Part shown: one piece after another, positions 58,289-64,000 of the stretch
Numbering within the stretch: the first letter of the stretch is position 1
Layout: every line of letters starts with the position of its first letter
Assembly: GCA_011799875.1 (NCBI GenBank)
Contig: CM022297.1
Location: 363,882,921-363,946,920, forward strand
Length of the DNA stretch: 64,000 bases
Direction of reading: 5' to 3'
DNA from: Thinopyrum elongatum
Taxonomy: Eukaryota; Streptophyta; Magnoliopsida; Poales; Poaceae
Program-made: the position numbers and the translations under genes
The notes under the pieces: model-generated
Seen by the model: only the letters and a program-made list of their open reading frames with translations
Database searches by the model: none
What the model was told of the DNA's origin: nothing

Positions 58289-60005
58289 TGATTGGGAACG
58301 AAGCATGAAAATCAAAAAAATTCCTACGAACACCCAAGATCTATCTAGGAGAAGCATAGCAACGAGAGGGGAGAGTGTGTCTACGTACCCTCGTAGACCA
58401 AAAGCGGAAGCGTATATAACGCGATTGATGTAGTTGTACTCTTTGCGATCCGATCACGATCCAACTGATCTAGTATGGACGGCACCTCCGAGTTTAGCAC
58501 ACGTGCGGCTCGATGACGTCTCCTCCTCCTTGATCCAGCAAGAGAGGGCGGAGAAGTAGATGGGATCACAACCAACACGATGGCATGGTGGTGATGGTGG
58601 TGGTGGAGCACCGACAGTGCTTCGCTAAGCGTCGTCGGCACGAGGTGGTGGTGTAACGGGAGAGAGAGGGGCGCCCAGGGGCTGGTGTATCCTCTTGGGG
58701 CGCCCCTCCCCTCTATATATAAGTGGAGGGGTGTTGGGAACAACCCCTCCAAGCCCTAGGGCGCAGCCAAGGGGAGAGGACTTGGACTCCAAGTCCAATC
58801 CTATTCCTACTAGGACTCACTTTTTTCCTTCCCTAGCCACATGGGCTTTTGAGGACTTGGTGCGCCTAGCCCAATAAGGTCAGGGCGCCTCCTCTCAGCC
58901 CATGTCACCCGTTGGGACGTGGTGGACCCACTTGTGGACTTCCGGAATCCTCCGAAACCTTCTGGAAGCTTCCCAGTACAATAAAAAAACTGCACCTTTT
59001 TCCGGAACCCAAAATATGACTTCCCATATATTAATCTTTACCTCTCGAGACTTGTCGTGACGTCCGGGATCTCATCCGGGACTCCGAACAATATTCGGTT
59101 ATCAATCATCAAATATCCCAATACTACTCTAGTGTCATCGAACGTTAAGCGTGCGACCCTACGGGTTCGGAAATCATGTAGTCATGACCGAGACACCTCT
59201 CCAGTCAATAACCAATAGCAGGACATGTATGCCCATATTGATTCCTACATATTCCACGAAGATCTTTTATCGGTTGAACCACGATGTCAAGGATTCGGTT
59301 AATCCCGTATGCAATTCCCTTTGTCCGGCGATATGTTACTTGCCTGAGATTCGATCGTCGATATCTCCATACCTAGTTCAATTTTGTTACCGGCAAGTCT
59401 CTTTACTCGTTCAGTAATACAAGATCTCATGACTAACTCATTAGGCACATTGCTTGCAAGCTCTTTACGATGTTGTATTACCGAGAGGGCCCAGGGATAT
59501 CTCTCCGTCACACGGAGTGACAAATCCTAGTCTCGATCTGTGCCAACCTAACAAACACCTTCGGTGATACCTGTAGAGCACCTTTATGATCACCCAGTTA
59601 TGAAGTAACATTTGGATACACACTAAGTATTCCTCTGGTGTCAGGGAGTTGCATGATCTCATGGTCTTAGGAATAGATACTTGACATGAAGAAAGCTATA
59701 ACAATAAACTGATACGATCAACTGCTAAGCTTACGGTTGGGTCTTGTCCATCACATCATTCTCCTAATGATGTGATCCCGTTATCAATTGACAACTCATG
59801 TCTATGGTTAGGAAACCTTAACCATCTTTGATCAACGAGCTAGTCTAGTAGAGGCTCACCAGGGACACGGTACTTGTTTATGTATCCACACATGTATTTA
59901 AGTTTTCGGTCAATACAATTCTAGCATGAATAATAAACCTTTATCATGAACAAGGAAATATGATAATAACCAATTTATTATTGCCTCTAGGGCATATTTC
60001 CAACA
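58289..60005 (-). repeat. 3' LTR of the Copia element
   Basis: On the minus strand it runs from TGTTGGAAATATGCCC (60005) to about 58289 (TGATTGGGAACGAAG on the plus strand, where TGTTGGGAACG would be expected, so the outer end has small changes). Length is about 1717 bp. It contains no gene. Confidence 0.9.
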
Positions 60006-60020
60006 GTCTCCCACTTGCAC
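60006..60020 (-). other. polypurine tract of the Copia element
   Basis: On the minus strand GTGCAAGTGGGAGAC directly precedes the LTR start. Confidence 0.8.
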
Positions 60021-60029
60021 TAGAGTCAA

Positions 60030-63000
60030 TAATCTAGTTTGCATAGTTATGAATCTAACATCCATGGAGTCTTGGTGTTGATCATGTTTCGCCCATGGAA
60101 GAGGTTTAGTCAACGGGTCTACCACATTCATATCCGTATGTATTTTGCAAAGTTCTATGTCTCCATCCTTAATATAATTACGAATAGAGTTGAAGCGGCA
60201 CTTGATGTGCTTGGTTCTCTTGTGAAACCTGGGCTCCTTGGCAATGGCAATAGCTCCAGTGTTGTCACAAAAAATAGTCATTGGATCCGATGCACTAGGT
60301 AGTACACCCAGATCGGATATGAACTCCTTCATCCAGACTCCTTCTTGCGCTGCTTCCGAAGTAGCAATATACTCCGCTTCATATGTAGATCTTGCCACGA
60401 CGCTTTGTTTGGAACTGCCCCAACTGACCGCTCCCCCATTTATTATAAATATGTATCCGGTTTGAGATTTAGAGTCATTCGGATCTGTGTCGAAACTAGC
60501 ATCGACGTAACCCTTTACGACGAGCTCTTCGTCACCTCCATAAACGAGAAACATGTCCTTAGTCCTTTTCAGGTACTTCAGGATATTCTTGATCGCTGCC
60601 TAGTGATCTACTCCTGGATCACTTTGGTACCTCCCTGCCAGACTTATGGCAAGGCACACATCAGGTCTGGTACACAACATGGCATACATTATAGAGCCTA
60701 TGGACGAGGCATAGGGAATGACTTTCATCCATTCTCTTTCTTCTACCGTGGTCGGGCTTTGAGTCTTACTCTACTTCACACCTTGCAATACAGGCAAGAA
60801 CCCTTTCTTTGACTGATCCATTTTGAACTTCTTCAAAACTTCGTCAAGGTATGTACTTTGTGAAAGTCCTATTAGGCGTCTTGATCTATGTCTATAGATT
60901 TTGATACCCAATATGTAAGCAGCTTCACCGAGGTCTTTCATTGAAAAACTCTTATTCAAATATCCTTTTATGCTTTCCAGAAATTCTATATCATTTCCAA
61001 TCAACAATATATCATCCACATATAATATCAGAAATGCTACACAGCTCCCACTCACTTTTTGTTAATATAAACTTCTCCGTAAGTTTGTATAAAACCAAAA
61101 GCTTTAATCACTTCATCAAAGCGAATATTCCAACTCTGAGATGCTTGCACCAGTCCATAAATGGATCACTGGAGCTTGCATACTTTGTTAGCATCATTAG
61201 GATCGACAAAACCTTCTGGTTGCATCATATACAACTCTTCCTTAGAAACTCGTTAAGGAATGCCGTTTTGACGTCCATTTGCCAGATCTCATAATCATAA
61301 AATGTGGCAATAGCTAACATAATTCTAACAGACTTAAGCATTGCTACGAGTGAGAAAGTCTCATCGTAGTCAACCCCTTGAACTTGTCAGAAACCTTTTG
61401 CGACAAGTCGAGCTTTATAGACGGTGACATTACCATCATCGTCTGTCTTCTTCTTAAAGATCCATTTATTCTCAATGGCTTGCCGATCATCGGGCAAGTC
61501 CACCAAAGTCCATACTTTGTTCTCATACATGGATCCTATCTCGGATTTCATGGCCTCAAGCCATTTGTTGGAATCCGGGCTCATCATAGCTTCTTCATAG
61601 TTCGTAGGTTCGTCGTTGTCTAACAACATGACTTCCAGGACTGGATTACCGTACCACTCTGGTGCTGAACGTACCTTGGCCGACCTACGAAGTTCAGTAG
61701 TAACTTGATCCGAAGTTTCATGATCATCATCATTAGCTTCCTCTTCGGTTGGTGTAGGCATTACGGGAACTTTTTGTGATGTGCTACCTGTTGGGAAACG
61801 TTGCATGGAAAAAAAAAATATACGCACATGCAAGATCTATCCAGGGAGATGCATAGCTACGAGAGGGGAGAGTGTGTCTACGTACCCTCGTAGACCGTTA
61901 AGCGGAAGCGTTAATCAACGCGGTTGATGTAGTCGTACACCTTCACGATCCTCCTGATCAAGTACCGAACGTACGGCACCTCCGCGTTCAGCACACGTTC
62001 AGCTCAATGACGTCCTCGCCTTCTTGATCCAGCAAGACGATCGAAGTAGTAGATGAGTTCCGGTAGCACAACGGCGTGGTGACGGTGGTGGTGAACTTGT
62101 TCCCCCAGAGCTTCGCCGTGCACTGTGGACAACTTGACGGAGGATGAAACCGGGGAGAGGGGCGCCGCACACGGCTTGGGGATCGTGGTGTATCTTGCCC
62201 CTCTCCCTCCTCTCATATATATAGGTGGGGGAGGAGGGGCTGCCCTAGGGCGCTCCCCAAGGGGGGCCGGCGGCTGCCTTGGGCGCCTGCCCTAGGCGCC
62301 TCCCCTTTCCTTCCTAGGAAGGTGGAGGAGATGACAGGAGGGGGGGTCAGCGTCTCCCTGCCTTGGCGCCCCCCTTTCCTTCCCTATAGGGACGGTGGCT
62401 AGGGAGAGGGCGCGCTAGCCCCTTGTGGGCTGGTGTGTTCCTCCCCTTGGCCCATTAGGCCTATATACTCCCCGTAGGTCTCCCGAAACCCCTTTCGGTG
62501 ATCCGATGAATACCCGGTACATTCCGAAACCTTTCCGGTGACTAAATAGCATCGTCCTATGTATCAATCTTTACCTCCGGACCATTCCGGAGCTCCTCGT
62601 CATGTCCGTTATCTCATCCGGGACTCTGAACAACATTTGGTCACTATTTCACATAACTCATATAATACTATATCGTCAATGAACGTTAAGCGTGCGGACC
62701 CTACGTGTTTGAGAATGATGTAGACATGACCGAGACGTTTCTCCGGTCAATAACCAATAGCGGGACCTGGATGCCCATATTGGTTCCTACATATTCTATG
62801 AAGATCTTTATCGGTCGAACCTTTATGACAAAATACGTAGTTCCCTTTGTCTGTCGGTATGTTACTTGCCCGAGATTCGATCGTCGGTATCTCCATACCT
62901 AGTTCAATCTCGTCATCGACAAGTCTCTTTACTTGTTTCGTAATACATCATCTTGCAAATAACTCCTAAGTCACTTTGCTTGCAAGCTTCTTGTGATGTG

Positions 63001-64000
63001 TATTACCGAGAGGGCCCAGAGATACCTCTCCGTCATACGAAGTGACAAATCCCAATCTTGATTCACGCCAACTCAACAGACACCTTCGGAGATACCTGTA
63101 GAGAATCTTTATGATCACCCAGTTACGTTCTGATGTTTGATAGCACACAAGGTATTCCTCCGGTATCCGGGAGTTGCATGATCTCATGGTCGAAGGAATA
63201 TGTATTTGACATTAAGAAAGCAGTAGCAATAAACTGAACGATCAAATGCTAAGCTAACAAATAGGTCTTGTCCATCACATCATTCTCCTAATGATGTGAT
63301 CCCGCTGTCAAATGACACCTCATGTCTATGGTTAGGAAACCTTAACCATCTTTTGATCAACGAGCTAGTCTAGTAGAGGCTCACTAGAGACACCGTATTT
63401 GTTTATGTATCCACACATGTATTTAAGTTTTTGGTCAATACAATTCTAGCATGAATAATAAACCTTTATCATGAATAAGGAAATATAATAATAACAACTT
63501 TATTATTGCCTCTAGGGCATATTTCCATCACTACCTTCCAAATCGAGAAAAGGTAAAATTACCTCATCAAGTTCTGCTTTCCTCCCACTCACTTCTTTCG
63601 AGAGAAACTCCTTCTCTAGAAAGGACCCATTCTTGGCAACAAAGATCTTGCCCTCGGATCTGTGGTAGAAGGTATACCCAATGGTCTCTTTAGGGTATCC
63701 TATGAAGACGCACTTCTCCGCTTTGGGTTCGAGCTTATCAGGCTGAAGCCTCTTGACATAAGCGTCGCATCCCCAAACTGTAAGAAACGACAGCTTAGGT
63801 TTCTTGCTAAACCATAACTCATACGGTGTCGTCCCAACGGATTTAGACGGTGCCCTATTTAAAGTGAATGCGGTTGTCTCTAGTGCATAACCCCAAAACG
63901 ATTGTGGCAAATCGGTAAGAGACATCATAGAACACACCATATCCAATAGAGTACGATTATGACGTTCGGACACACCATTACGCTGTGGTGTTCCAGGTGG
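60030..64000 (-). pseudogene. Copia pol: integrase end, reverse transcriptase, RNase H, decayed
   Basis: From the window edge the minus strand reads the integrase end (GTPQRNGVSERHNRTLLDMV with the third catalytic Glu, then PYELWFSKKPKLSFLTVWGC and CVFIGYPKETIGYTFYHR). After the solo LTR it continues exactly with TSQKVPVMPTPTEEEAND, the RT start (WLEAMKSEIGSMYENKVWTL, NKWIFKKKTDDDGNVTVYKA), a degraded RT core, the catalytic box FLILYVDDILL, SFSMKDLGEAAYILGIKIYR, and RNase H (VKGYVDASFDTDPNDSKSQTG, SWGSSKQSVVARSTYEAEYI, DNTGAIAIAKEPRFHKRTKH). Stops near 61387 and 60600 (Trp to TAG) and frameshifts between 61055 and 61387 make it non-functional. Gag and protease lie outside the window. Confidence 0.9.
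61789..63530 (-). mobile_element. solo LTR (BARE/WIS/Angela type) inside Copia pol
   Basis: The 1742-bp unit runs on the minus strand from TGATGGAAATATGCCCTAGA to CGTTTCCCAACA. CTACC is perfectly duplicated at 61784-61788 and 63531-63535. Removing it and one CTACC restores an open pol frame. It resembles the LTR of its host element but differs clearly in the GC-rich part (62220-62460). Confidence 0.94.

Larger units (their letters stand above)
58289..64000 (-). mobile_element. Copia LTR retrotransposon (BARE/WIS/Angela type), runs off the window
   Basis: The 3' LTR (58289-60005), PPT and pol genes on the minus strand are present; the 5' part lies beyond 64000. LTR start TGTTGGAAATATGCCCTAGA and pol motifs are those of the Angela/WIS/BARE Copia lineage. 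It is inserted in the LINE. The flank CCCC at 58285-58288 cannot be compared with the other side. A related solo LTR (61789-63530) splits its pol region. Confidence 0.92.

Overview
The window is plant nuclear DNA and looks like a Triticeae grass (wheat, barley, Aegilops or rye group). The signs are a split nuclear gene for a plastid protein, Copia LTRs of the BARE/WIS/Angela type, a SINE matching Au, Stowaway and Tourist MITEs, a large non-coding LTR element of the LARD (Sukkula-like) type, and deep nesting of transposons. The only cellular gene I can support is SECY2, on the minus strand at 45914-55436. It encodes the SecY subunit of the second plastid Sec translocase. Twelve exons join to 1596 nt, giving 531 codons plus stop with no lesion.

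Layout. 1-31793 is a GC-rich head-to-tail tandem array with a unit near 333 bp and about 31 visible copies. Three insertions cut it into four segments: a 5'-truncated Ty3/gypsy element (5132-12326, itself carrying a solo LTR with a perfect target duplication), a complete LARD-type element with 4.15-kb LTRs (15032-26805), and a PIF/Harbinger transposon with a transposase (27418-29969). From 32083 to 42634 lies a CACTA (En/Spm) transposon. It has lost its 5' terminus but keeps its 3' terminus, decayed transposase and accessory genes, a solo LTR, and a long leader hairpin. 42635-45900 is mostly unassigned. SECY2 follows, with MITEs and a SINE in its introns and 3' flank. About 220 bp upstream of its start codon lies a LINE (55660-58288) with a SINE in its 3' end. 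This is followed by a Copia element (58289 to the window end) interrupted by another solo LTR.

No operon, CRISPR or prokaryotic system is present. The most interesting observations are: (1) a hairpin of about 210 bp in the CACTA leader whose ten clean arm-to-arm substitutions all leave G-U pairs in the sense transcript; (2) LTRs of the LARD that are almost identical over the first 2.65 kb but about 4% different over the last 1.5 kb; (3) a short junction in the Harbinger element built from two overlapping copies of nearby sequence, as expected of template-switch repair; and (4) block-wise variant classes in the satellite-like array. All counts and alignments were made by eye.
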